The notes beneath the pieces are model-generated. The model was not told where the DNA came from. It saw only the letters and a program-made list of their open reading frames with translations, and searched no databases. The position numbers were made by a program, and so were the translations under genes. 64,000 nucleotides of DNA from Aphelocoma coerulescens (lineage: Eukaryota; Chordata; Aves; Passeriformes; Corvidae): NCBI RefSeq assembly GCF_041296385.1, contig NC_091015.1:59462345-59526344 (forward strand), written 5' to 3'. This document shows positions 10,301 to 22,871 of this stretch, piece by piece. Position 1 is the first letter of the stretch; the number at the start of each line of letters is the position of its first letter.

Positions 10301-11800
10301 TTAGGCAGGAAGCTACAGTCAAACGGGAAAAATCAGAAATAAAGATCTGTTTAGCAAATGGGGTAGCAGACAACTAACTCAGGCAGCAACAGAAACAGAA
10401 CAAAAATAGCTGGACAAGTCAAAGAAGGGAACTACTAAAATGATTGGCTAAACCAGGATATACTATCAGAACTCCAGAACAACCAATGACTTCTGATTTC
10501 TCTCTGAGCTTTGCCTGTACACAAACTGAATATGTATCAGATTGGCTCCGTTTTGGTCTGTGGGTTGAATGCAAAATTTCTAATTCTGCCTATTGACCCT
10601 TCTGAAGGATTGTCACAGTGATTCCATTTCACAGGTTTTCCCATCATTTCCAGAATGATGTCATGGCACAGCCTCACACTATGTAGCTGTTGCACATAGA
10701 ATTTTCTACTTCATTCTTTTACAGAAGTGGGAAGGCATATGTAGGAAAATGGTAAACAGGAAATGTAAGCTCTGGAAGTGAAAAAATGCTGCCTTAGAAA
10801 AATGGATACCGTTCCTTATACTTCTACCAGAGATTTTTATTTGATGATACCTAGTAACAGAAAGCAAGCATATTCCAGTCCTTATTTTCTGAGTGACCTG
10901 ATATGCCAGAGATTTAATATACAACAGTGCTGAGAGATGTAAATCAAGACACAGAACACCACATCACAACAAAGGCAGCTCACAGTACTGGACATTTTTA
11001 CCTTTTACTTATGTGCTTCAGCATGGCATGTGCAGAAGCAGATGAAGGGGATTGCAGATGTGAAAAGAAATGCAGAAATCTTCCTAAGGCAGTCTCATAG
11101 GCACCATACGGATGGCCACATGTAAATGGGCAATTCTGTACTTACAGCAATCAATTAAGCTTTTGGCTACACTTCTGAGTTACAAAAAATCCCCAAAACA
11201 TTGAGTAACCTCTTTTTAAGTATGCATAGACCATTTTGTGAACTAAATGGATTCTTGCAGGGTATATGGGAATGGAAAACCGTTATTTAATTAGGAAGCC
11301 TCTTAGTGCATATACGAAAAGGTGCCAAACCAAAGTTGCAAAAGCCTTAGATGCCTTAGGTTTCCTAATGTTTGACTTTGCAGTCATACCAGGGTTTTAA
11401 ATACCTAACAAAAACATGAAGTGTGATCACAACTGGAAATACAACAGTGGCAGTGCATTGTGCTGATAGCCTTATCGGACAGAGTGCAACTTCAGTGGGT
11501 TTTTCCTAGACTGAGCTCTTCTGTCACTTCTCGAGAAAGCCATTTGAAATCTCTCATCTGTTCCAGACACACAAACAATTTCAACAGTTAATGGGTTAAA
11601 AAAGAACAAAGATTCCTCCAGACAGATTTCAGTCAAACCACAGCAAATTCCTAACAGAAAAAAGAGGTCTCTCTAAAACAAAAGTTATAAAAATACATAT
11701 CATGCACTCTTGTATTGACTTGAGATCACTGCAAAGGAGAGAATATTAGTTGTTCTGCAAAATACAAGCCACTCCGTAATATCCTAAGGACTATTGTTTT

Positions 11801-11816
11801 TGACCTATTTTGACCT
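11801..11816 (-). promoter_or_regulatory. DR4 nuclear-receptor-like element
   Basis: TGACCT, four bases, TGACCT: on the minus strand this is an AGGTCA direct repeat with 4-bp spacing, the layout bound by thyroid hormone and LXR receptor dimers with RXR. A third TGACCA half site lies at 11824-11829. Confidence 0.3.
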
Positions 11817-13683
11817 ATTATTTTGACCAATAAGTGTGTGATATTTCAGAGCAGGAGCAGGTTTAACTGCTTTGGTGAATATCCTGAAATGAATAATACA
11901 TAGCAGGAAGCCAAAGAACACACACACACAAAAGACTATGGTCTAGAAAATATTTCTTTATATCGTGATATTGACACATAAGACAATAATGAACCTTCTC
12001 TCCTGAAATGAGATTTAAAAAAAAAAAGGTTTTTGTTGTTTTATTGAATCTTATTCTTCCTATGAATGGAACCCCTCCCAGTCAACTGACCTGAAAGACA
12101 ATCATGAAGCATTTTTTTAATTCTAACAGTGGGAATCAGTGATTTAGCTAAGGACAATTGTCGTTCTCAAAACATAGTCAGAGCACTAGAAGCAAATTGG
12201 CCTTTTGCAATATTTAGTGTGCAGTAGACTAAGCCTCTAAGATTCACTGCAATTTTTGTTTTATTTATATGAGTAAATATTTAGATGTAATTACTGAGGT
12301 ATGACTATTTTCTGGTTCATTAGAATGAACTTCTAAGCCATGATTCAATGACAAATTATTTCAATCTGCATCAATTAAGGCTATTATTGTAGTCTTTTTT
12401 CTTGCCCCTCATTTTTTTTTCTCCTGTGCTGTAAAATCCGAACTCATCCATTGGGCTGAAACATCTGCTTCAGAAACCACAGCTGAGAACCTGATTGTAG
12501 AAGAATTTCAGAATAAAAGAATATTTTCATAGGTCTCTTTTCTAAATATTGAATACAATGAAACTGCTACAGAATGTTTTTGCAATGTAAAATCATGGAC
12601 TGAATCTTCTTGCCACAATAATGATCATAGAAATGCAGAATGCTCTTTCTCTAACAAGCCACAAAATTGTTCAGTCTCATGGAGAGCTCTTTTCACACTG
12701 GAATCATAGGTTACTATTTATCCATAAACACACCTGGTTAACCTTCTAGGGTAGCCTTCTCTCCTTATCTTTGTATTTGCTACTCTGTGGTTAATGCATT
12801 TTCAGTCAGGTCCTTGAAACTACTCATGAGGCTGTGCTCTAAATCAGATGAACAATGGAAGGCTAAAAAATCCAGATTCTCAGTCATGTCTGAGAGCCCA
12901 CACAGAAGATGGTTCCATAAACAGCTCCATTCTTAAAATGATGAACATGACCTGGAACTGAATTGGAAGCATCTGCCTTTGCCATCATAAAAATTGCAAG
13001 ATTTTTCCCTAAATAACATAAGAAAGCACAGAGATATTCACTTATTTAATGACTAAAATGCCAGTGGAAAATCAGGCAGCATGCAAGTCTGGACAATGCA
13101 TGATGCCTGTAGAGTAGTTTCTTCCATCCATGAGGTTAAGTCTAGCAGAGATAGGCATAGGCTCAGTTGCACAAATATGTTTTTATGTGCCTAGGAAAAA
13201 TGGTAAAAATACACTAAAAAGGCAGGGAGGATCACACCGAGGCAGTCAGAGAACACTTTTAAGATGACAGTGATAAGAAGTCAAATGAAAGTTTTTTGTT
13301 ACAATTCAGATTGAAAGAAACTTGAAAACATAAGAAAAACAAACCGTCCCTTGCCTGGTTCCCACTGGGGTCAGGGCAATAGGACTCTGGCCATTCAGAG
13401 CATACAAAAAGGACTGCCCTGGAGAAACACGAGACTGAATCAGTAAACTGCAGCAACCATCTGTGCTTTGAATGGAAACAGACTGTAAGCTTCTAAATTT
13501 CAGCCAAGCATCAGTACAATCAGCAGGGTGAGGTTTTTTCACATTTTTAACACCAATATCAGCCATTTTTATACAACAGACAATATTTAAGTGACATGAT
13601 TAGAAAAAATGCGTGGGTTCTGTAAGCAAAATTTTATCATTCATTTCTATTGCACAGGTACACTTCCTGAGTTGCTTCTAATC

Positions 13684-13712
13684 TAACAGCCCACTGAGAA
13701 AGTGGGCTGTTA
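13684..13712. other. Perfect 12-bp hairpin
   Basis: TAACAGCCCACT, the loop GAGAA, then AGTGGGCTGTTA form a perfect stem in AT-rich surroundings. T20 follows at 13750-13769. No RNA gene family is recognised. Confidence 0.6.
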
Positions 13713-13749
13713 AGCTTTCTTTGGTTTTAATTTTATTTTATTGATTCTC

Positions 13750-13769
13750 TTTTTTTTTTTTTTTTTTTT
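13750..13769. repeat. Poly-T run (T20)
   Basis: A 20-base T homopolymer in intron 8; no target duplication or retrocopy is seen next to it. Confidence 0.92.
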
Positions 13770-14395
13770 AATAAACCACTGAAAAATAAGATGCTGTAGT
13801 CCTTCACACAGCATTTAAAAGACCCGGTATAATATTTCAAGTTTACACATCACTAAGATAATGAGGTGACTTTGTTGCTGTTGCTTTGATTTAGGTGAAT
13901 CGAAACATTTAATTTCCCAAGTATGGAGTGCATCTTGCTTTTTCCTTCAAACACACATAATATAATCTTTAAATTATGCCAAAAGGAAATGAAAACAAGC
14001 AAAAATCTCATGAATGTTAAACCTTTATTCCACACAAAGAAAAGAAGAATTTGGTCTGCTCATGATAGGCATAACAAAATGGTTACTGGACTTACAAAAC
14101 CTAATAATTTATAGATGCACATTATGATGATAAAATTTCACATCTGCATAGCATGGAATAAAATGAATGGTATCCAAATCAAAATATAGGTCTTCACACT
14201 AAACTCAGGGAATTTCTTCTAGGCCTAAACAGTAGTCTCTAAAGGCACAGCACAGAATGCAGAAGGAAGGTATTAGAGGGTATGGCTAGATTAGCAAAAG
14301 CTGATTCATCTCATCAGTTACAATGATTTTACAACAATGCAGCAATGGGAGAAGAAAGGCAACCCTAAACTGATACGTAACACAATTGTTTTGAT

Positions 14396-14880
14396 ATCAT
14401 GGAATATTCTGAGCTGGAAGGGACCCACGAAGGATCATCGAGTCCAACTCCTGGCCCTGCACAGACACCCCAAGGTCACACCATGTGCCCAAGAGCATTG
14501 TCCAAACGCTTCTTGAACTGTGTCAGGCTGGTGCTGTGACCACTGCCCAAGGGAGCTGTTCCAGTGCTCAACCACCCTCTGGGGGAAGAACCTTTTCCTA
14601 ATATCCAACTTAAACCTCCCCTGACACAACTCCAGGCCAGTCCTTCAGGTCACCACAGAGCAGAGATCAGTGCCTGCCCCTCCTCTTTCCCTCACGAGGA
14701 AGTTGCAGACTGCAATGAGGTCTCCCCTCAGTGTCCTCTTCTCCAGGCTGAACAGACCAAGTGACCTCAGCTGTTCCTCATCCGGCTTCCTCTCAAGGCC
14801 TTTTACTATCCTTGTTGCCCTTTAGATGCTCTCTAATTGCTTAATATCTTTTTTAATATTGAAGTGACCAAATATGCTCT
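14396..14880 (-). mobile_element. CR1 non-LTR retrotransposon, 5'-truncated 3' end
   Basis: On the plus strand it starts ATCATGGAATATTCTGAG and continues GATCATCGAGTCCAACTCC, the reverse complement of the CR1 3' terminus that is diagnostic for birds and reptiles. The element's sense strand is minus. Toward higher coordinates the minus strand encodes a decayed C-terminus of the CR1 ORF2 reverse transcriptase protein, seen as QGRFKLDIRKRFFPQRVVEH at about 14567-14624. The far end fades near 14880 (ATATTGAAGTGACCAAATATG), which is 5' truncation as usual for CR1. It lies in the same orientation as CNTNAP2. Confidence 0.93.
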
Positions 14881-17558
14881 TCTTTAAACCACTAGTGGTA
14901 TTTTCCTTCTAGAATTATAAGGAAAGCAGAATATGGAGATTAATCCATGATAAGACATGACGCAGAAAATGTGATCTCTCTCTCACATAATATGCTAAAA
15001 CTACAGCCTCTTTTCAGTTACTTCTATCTTTTGCTCCTAAGAGCAATTAAATCCCAGTTTCTGAGATCAATTCATCAAATCTCACCTCTGAGTCTCTTCT
15101 TTCTCTAAGTATAAACATTACAGTTAGTTATATTAGGGTTTAGGATCTTTTTCCTTTTTTTACAAAGCCTTAGCTTGTTGATCAAGAATTAGTTGGCCAA
15201 GGCTAGACCAAAGGTACTCTCAAAAGTTGTTACTTATTTTCAAAACTACAGGGTTAGAATAGAACTGCTGACATACTGGTATAAACACTAGTACAAAGAT
15301 AACAGTGGGATAAGATTGCATTTGGAGATATGCTTCTCTTCTGGCAGGGGAATTTCTTACTGCTTTTGACACTGCCTAATCTACTAATAATCATGTGGTG
15401 ACAACTGTAGGTATTGTCTTTCTAAAAAGCAGATACACAACAAAACCAGAGTTTCATCCTCTAGATTCAAGAAAAACAAAAGGACAGAAATAACTAAAAG
15501 AAGACAGACCTATTGAATTGGTTTTAGTCATGCAAACTTGGGAAGACAATCCTCATTGCTGCAGCACAGGCTGCAAGGAACATTTTTTCCTACTGCAAAA
15601 GTTATCAGCAAAACACAAGAGGAATGCAGCATGCAAGGAAACATCTGTGCATATGTGACATGCACAGGGAGTAATTTTTCCTGTTCTGTCAGGGACATTG
15701 CAACAAATCTGCTCTCATGGAAGTAGTACAACACTGAAGGATAGGAATGCAACATGAAAAAGTATATGAATACAGACTGTACCTGGCAGACATATAAGTA
15801 TAAGCACCAGTGATTTTTAAGAAGCTTGCTTCCCTTCAGCATTTGCTGCAATGGAACAGCTGTGGTGATTAAAAGGTGCAACAACAAAATCCATACACAA
15901 AGTTAATAATTTTCATAAAATGATAAAACTAGAGAATTTGACACAATCTCAGGCTTGGAGCTTGAAGAATGGACTTATCTTGAATTTTTGCAATCTTTGC
16001 TTGTTTGTTTGTTTTTTCCAAATGAACCAGACGTTCTAAGTGAAATATGCACATACAAACAAGTAAAGGGAAGAATGTTCCTGCTTTGGCAAGCAGCCTC
16101 TTTCTGGCATTATCACAGCAAGTCCCTGGTACTAACCCTAAAGTACCTATTCCTCATGAGCCTCCTGAAGGAGAGAACAGCAGATCATCCAAGCAATCTC
16201 TCATCTCACCTTATCTCTGTCACCAGCTGAGCTGGATTTCTCTTCAGGCAAACCTACTCTCTCCGCTCAGTGTGATGGGAGAGCTAATTAAACAGGACTA
16301 TTTATTTACCTGATGCAGTGAAGTTTCTACTCATCCAGAGACAGAATTTCCTCAAATCTACAATACAGCTCTGTTCAAAGTTCATTCAGACCTCATTATT
16401 TTCTAACAGAACATATAGAAGTGTGGAGTTCAGAGTGGAAGTTCATAGAAACTACAGTTATTCTATCACTTTAATAAATAGCCTTTTTGCTTTCTAATGT
16501 ATCATTAGCATACTCAACATAAATGATACATTTTAGTCAAGGCTGCAATTCATTCAGGTGATAAATATTATTTGATTTTCCCAGAAGTGTGATGAAATTC
16601 TTGGCTATTTGGCTGCAGGTTTCTAATTTTGCCTTATGTGTGTAATCAGAAAGAGATTATTTTTCTCAGCAGAAAAGAGGAGTTAAATATTATATGGACA
16701 ATGTAACACTTTCTATGATAAAAGAATAATATCTGTTTTTAAAAATAAAAAATTTAATTCATAGGTGAAAAGCTGACTAAAAATTTTGTTCTAACTCCAA
16801 ATAATTATAAGAGATGCAAATTATAATTTGTGTTTAGCCAAAAAATATAAACACCAAAGTTTATCCAGCACTGGATTTACATTTCCTTTTGCTTAAAATT
16901 TGTTTTTTTTAGAAGATATAAATAATTTATCTTCTAAAGATGCATGCAAAAATATGTTAATGGATTAGTTTTTAATGAGCTGTTGAGAACTAGTACACTT
17001 ATATTTGAGATGTTTACTCTTAGGAATATGTTGAGTGAGATAGTAATCCCCAACATGTATTTTGTAGTTAAAAAGAAGTGAAGCAAGTCTGAGGTAATAG
17101 AAAAATTTTCATTTTATTTTTCTAAACCTCTTAGGAGTTTGTGCAAGCCCATGCTTGTTCATACCAGTTCTTTTCAGACAGGACATATGAGAGTATATGC
17201 TGTATTGTGCCTGTAAGTGAATTCTAATCAAATTAATCAGTCTACTGTGAGAGCAGGAGTATTTTTCAGAAGCATTGAAAACCAAATTCAAAGGTAATTA
17301 CAAAGAGTTTCTAAAGGCAAACCATGTTGTGAGATACAAAAAGGCACTTGAATTAAAAAAAAATTAATTTGCCTAAGGTATTGTACATACTGGAAAATTT
17401 AGAAGCAATATGACTCAGGATCCACCTCTCCATGATAACACCGTTCTCACAGTTGGCTGCACCGTACAGTGCTCTGTGCAAAGGACCTGCTGCTCCCTAA
17501 GGAAAAGCTGCCTCTTACTTTTGTGATGATGATTTGACATTAAAAAAATTATGTGCTA

Positions 17559-17670
17559 TTAATAACATTAAACAGATGCCACTATTTATGGGTACATGAT
17601 ATATCTATTACCGGTTAATAACATTAAATGCACACCACAATTTATAGAAACATGATATATCTATTACAGG
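17559..17670. repeat. 56-bp tandem duplication
   Basis: Two adjacent copies, 17559-17614 and 17615-17670, share TTAATAACATTAAA and ACATGATATATCTATTAC and differ at about 10 of 56 positions. An old local duplication. Confidence 0.9.
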
Positions 17671-20600
17671 TATTTGCAAACCAGTAGAGTTTAACCTATA
17701 TAGCTGTTCTTCAGCTATCTGTAGCATCTAAGAGAATCTCAGTCCCATCTCCACCCAGCACTGCATTCCATATAATAAATATGTAACCCAGTGTAGTAAA
17801 GCTTGGTGAAAAATCCCACTATTTTATTTCTTACCTAGAAAAAGATAATTATTTATAGTGCTGAGTTATTAAAAAGAAATCCTGCTAAACTTTTAACTCA
17901 TTGTTGAAAACTCAAGAAAATTAATATAAACTTGACAAACATCAATTTTTAGTCTTTTCAATATCCTTGTTAGAAATAAAAAGGAAATGAAAAGGAGCAA
18001 AGAAGCAAAGACATACTGAAGATTCCAGACAGAGAAGAACTACTTTTGCTGGGCAGAAAATAAAAGTAGTAATGGTAAAAAACCCTAAACACATGGAGTA
18101 GATAAAAATATGGATTTTAATGACCCATATGCCCACAGAGGCCAAAAGATACAGTATGTGACAAAAGATCAATGGATGTTCATATTTTAAGACCTTGCTA
18201 ACTGGACTGGGTAGAAGAGATAAAAGAATTTATGCAAGGGATGGAAAATCTGGCCCAAAAGATAGGGAGCCCAGCCTGGCAAGAAAATAGAGGCTAGTGA
18301 AAAGGTCTTTAAGCAGCACATAGCACTATACTGCTTGCTGAGCTGCAAATAGTATTTCTGGGAAATTGTGCTTAAATAATTTTAGTAGGCTTTTTTGGGG
18401 TTGGGGTTTTTTGTTGTTTTGATTTTCTTTTCCCACAAGTACAAATCATCAGTGAGTAAAAACTAAGACACTAATGCCTTTTGAGCAAGTGCGCAAACTT
18501 AACAGAATTTAACTCTAAGTTTAACTCTGCCTTGTAAAAAATCTAAACAATTCTGCTGCAAGATGAGTTTGCCAAGAAGAGAAAGCATACTAAGAACCAG
18601 CATAATTTTTTTTTTATATTGCAGTTGTGAGTTCAGTTCTGCAGGAATACACATTTTTAAATTCAGGACTAGATGGGACCCCCTCTAGCTGCTATAATTT
18701 GGACCTACCAGAGCATTACTGTTCTACTTTTTCTATTCTTCTGAGTTATAGTCTGATGTGATCCATGGCCAGTTTATATCCCCTTACTACTCTCCCACTA
18801 ATTATCCTTACCCTTAAAATGTCCTTATACCTCCCCAATGGCTACACTACTGAAGTACTTTCAGAAAATATTAATATACTTTTCCAAATTTATTTATGCT
18901 TGTAAAGCCATCCATGTTGTTAAATTAGCATGTGTCTTTATATTTTTAGATCTCTTAGTTCCCATAACACTGTTTTGGTTGGTTTTACTCGCCTTTATAT
19001 ATATAAAAGGAAGAAGATGAAAAGAAAAATAATATGAATGGGGGAAAAAAATGGAGAACTGAATGTTAGAATAAGGCATAATACACAAATGGATTTAAAA
19101 ATAATCTAAGTAAGGAATTAGAAACAAATAATGTTGTAGAGAGATTTTTTTAGGGGAAAGTGAGCAATAAGGAGTCATCAAAATTACATCATTAAGGATA
19201 AAATGGTAAAGAGGTTTATTTTTTTACAGCTTGGAAATCGAAAATTTTGCAAAATTTACCCACTCTTGGTGATGTGTTAAAATCATTGCACTATGTATTG
19301 GTCATAACAATGCTGAAAGTTATGTCCCCAATCTGAGTACTCATTCTAAAGACAGAGTACAAAATAATTCAAGAATATATTCCTGCTACAGAGTACACAT
19401 TGAACCAAGGATATTCCAGCTATTTTAGCATCTGAATCTGCAGGCAGTATGACACAGAAAACTGTGATGAAGAGAAAGGTTCAGCGGGAGTGTAAGTTTA
19501 AGGAAGGTTGTCTACAACTTCATGCATGTTTTTAGAACAGGTTTATTATAACTGGATAAAACTAATTTTTCTTTTCAATTTTTGGTCAACTCTGTCTGAG
19601 AATTGAAAGCTGTTTTCCTCCTCACAGCTTCATAAAAAAATATAGACAACTTGCTGTTCTAAAATACATTTGAGTCAAACACAGAAGAACACCTAGCAGT
19701 TTTGGACCAGTGCATCCTTACTTTAGACACTGAAGGCATGGTTGCACTTCAGCCAAAGGTACTTTTGTCTGTCATACATTCATACATAAATGGCATGAAC
19801 CTGCTAGAGTACTACTCATCAGTGTAACACCTCATGAAAGCTCAGTGTGGAATATGAAAATTATCCCTTAACCTTGGTAAGGAATACAGTCAGGCCATTT
19901 GCCTATACTTTAATCCAGCATTCCTATATCATTCCAGTATTCCCATAATACACCGATAGAAACACACAAGTAATAATGACTAATCTCAAGCTACTTTGGG
20001 TAAGGAAAGTTGCCACTATCAAGTAGCAATGAACTGAAATGAAACATTTCACCTCAGCCTATATGTAAGAATACACAACTTCACTGTTATCTACAAAGAG
20101 ATCCTCTGACTCTCCTTATTTCATCTTCCTCCACTGCTCTCCACAAATATTTTTTTCATGCTGTTCCCTGCTGCTGAAGAAAATAGGTTTCCTTTCAGCT
20201 TTGTCTTCCAAAGGAAACTCCCTCCTGATATCTCAGGTCTGTAACATACAGCTCTTGCAGAATGCTGGAAATGGCTGGGTGTATTTTCTGGCCTCTACAA
20301 CCCACAGCTAGTTGCCTGAATGATCCATCTCTTCGTGTTTTCTGAGGTATAAGCTTCTTCTCACTTTGCCTTCTGAAGAATAAAGATCAAGCAATGGAAA
20401 AGGTAGGTTTCTCTGGAAACTTAGAGGCAGAGACATGTAGTGTTTATTCCTCCCAGCTCTCAAACAGACAGCAATTCATGCCACTAGTGCTTTTATTACA
20501 CCTTAACGAATCTTAGGCTTTACTGAAGGAGACAATTCCTGCAGAAAAGTGATTACAAGAGGATCTCAGTTACTACTAAAACAAAATGCACTGAAAAAAA

Positions 20601-22475
20601 TCATCATACACATTTGAGTTCTCAGAAACTGAAAGGATATGAATAGTCTTAAAATTAGTTTAAACCTAAAAGGGCATTTCACAGTGTAAAAGGACTAGGC
20701 TCATGATTTTTTAAATCTTGTCTTTTTGTGCTACTCTTGTTAATATTGTTTCATAGGATTCTCAATTACAGACACAGATTTTTATCATTGGAGAATGTAC
20801 TCTTAATGTCTTTACATTCATGAATTTTGCACAGAAACATTCTGTGACTTTTCCTTCCTGTCAGCTTTATAAAATTTCTGAGAATCTAGAAAATTACCAC
20901 ACAGGCAGCTGGAATATTGAGCCTGAAGGGTTACCAGCTTGTGGATAAACTCATCTGGTACCTTCACAACCTAACTAGGAGAGAGCTGAAGTTTTAAACA
21001 CAATTTATTAGACTTTGGTTTGGCTCCTTTCATATTCCCCCACCTTCTACATATGCTTTGCTTGAGTAATGATTTGGGTTTTCCTGATTTGTTGCCAAAC
21101 TGACTCAGAAGAATGACACTATGTCAGGCTTCAGATGATGGATGAAGTAGAAATGCAGAAAAAGATGTAAAAAAGTAAATATTTTGTTAAAGTCCACTAA
21201 AATCTGAAAGGTTTTTCAAATATTCACATTCATAGGATAGGTTTTCAATTGATGTATTTCCCATCTGTCTGCATATTTGTACACTGTAAGAGTCTGCATG
21301 TCAAATAAGAAGAATGTGATTATGCTAGTGCTTTTTGATGTATTAGTTAATTACAATACAATCCAATATAATAATGATCAGTTTGTGAAAAACAAATTAA
21401 TTACTCTCTTAGGATTATTTTTCAAAGTGCAATATGTTTCCCATAATGATAAATATTGATGATGAACCTCTGTGTTTAATTTATTGATACTAAATATTTG
21501 ATTCTAAGGGACAAAAGTTAGTAAAATCCTAAAAATATTCTGTCTGCATGAGAAGATATGTATATTAAACCCATCAGATTTGGCTACATTATGCATATAG
21601 TACATGGTTTTTTCCATCATATTTACTATTCTGAAAATAATTTTAAAGACTGATTATGGTGGCATGGGACAAGAAATGCAACTCAGCATATTTTCAATGA
21701 GAAAACAACTTCTTAATGTTTGCTTTTACAACATTAAAATTTGATTAAGGTCATTCCTAATTTAAAAAAAGAAATATATATATATATCAAAACCAACAAA
21801 CTCAGCACATCTTTTTAATGTCCTTCTACAGCCCAAAACATTTTACCAATGCTGAAATACAAAAGGATGAGCTAAGCACTTACCCAGAACCATGTCCCAT
21901 TTCTAAGTAGGATGGTGTATCATGCATTATTCCTACACTAATTTTGTTACTACAACAGAATTTGAAATTATCCTTTCACTGAGCCATAAAGAGTAAAACA
22001 GCCAGATCTCTGAGCCGTAATGTTTTTTCCTTGCCTCAAACAAGAGGAGAAAGGAGAAGAGGTAAAGTCTGAACACATTCTTATAAACTTTCTGCAGAGC
22101 TACAACTCTCTCACAGCTTGTGTTTCAGGTGCTTGAATGACAAAGAAAGGTATCAAGGGATCCTGCTTGCTTTGGCATTGATTTTAAAGTAAACGGGATG
22201 CACAAGGTAAGGACTGGGTCCGTGTACATGCCTGGGTGCCCTCATGGGGATGTAACTCTTGGAGGGCTTAAACAGACTGGGAATAAGTGAAAACTGCAGA
22301 GAGCTTTCTTTCAACATAAGAGCACTTATATCTGTAGAAGCCAAGAGATTTATTCCAATAAAAATTTATCTTGTATAATGTCCTCAACAGCCCTTGCAGG
22401 TTTGACAGTTTAGTGTCCATGACATCTTTTCCTGCAAGTCATAAAATACCGCTCCGTCTGCCTTTCAGAGTGGGA

Positions 22476-22559
22476 CAGGTGACAGTCCTGACACATGAGA
22501 ATGAGTGACAGGTGGCATTTTCTTGTAACCTGCCAGACAGTCTCTCAAGAGTACAGGTG
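22476..22559 (+). promoter_or_regulatory. Cluster of three CAGGTG E-boxes
   Basis: CAGGTG occurs at 22476, 22509 and 22554, all in the same orientation within 84 bp. This motif is used by ZEB and E-protein type factors. Motif evidence only. Confidence 0.3.
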
Positions 22560-22599
22560 GTAGAACTCTGTTAGATTTAATCTACTAGTCACCTACCCT

Positions 22600-22800
22600 G
22601 GTGTCTTGGGGTGACTTTATGATGTGTATCCCATGTCGCTGGCCTATGCCCAGGAATTAACTTTGTATCTTTCTATGCCTCTAAACTAAGCCTGAGAGGG
22701 GGAAGGAAAAAACTGAGCAAAACTTTTATTTTTCCCAAACCTGGTGGGGGAGGGGTGCTTGTGCCTTCCGTCAGAGGATATCTTTCTAAATTTGGCCAAA
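22600..22800 (+). repeat. Possible degraded LTR fragment
   Basis: From TGTCTTGGGGTGAC at about 22600 the sequence becomes richer in GC and contains a run GAGAGGGGGAAGG and CCTGGTGGGGGAGGGG, unlike the surrounding intron. The TG start and texture resemble an avian solo LTR, but I could not place a matching end, polyadenylation signal or target duplication. Confidence 0.3.
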
Positions 22801-22856
22801 CCAGAACACCTGGGCATTGACAACCTTTTAAAATGTCCTATTTAAAGAACTCCTGG

Positions 22857-22871
22857 CACACACACACACAA
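22857..22871. repeat. (CA)7 microsatellite
   Basis: A short CA run followed by AAAA in intron 8. Confidence 0.85.

Larger units (their letters stand above)
6143..14395 (-). other. CNTNAP2: CNTNAP2 intron 8, between LTR element and CR1
   Basis: AT-rich intron. It holds a CTCF-like motif (6238-6251), a short AAAT microsatellite (about 7370-7391), a block dense in TAAT cores (about 7480-7880), a strongly purine-biased stretch (about 9840-10450), a TGACCT direct repeat (11801-11816) and a perfect 12-bp hairpin followed by T20 (13684-13769). No gene is seen. Confidence 0.7.

Noticed and set aside
13684..13769. Hairpin followed by T20, looking like a rho-independent terminator.
   Set aside because: The context is a vertebrate intron; the T run is 38 bases from the stem and has no bacterial gene upstream.
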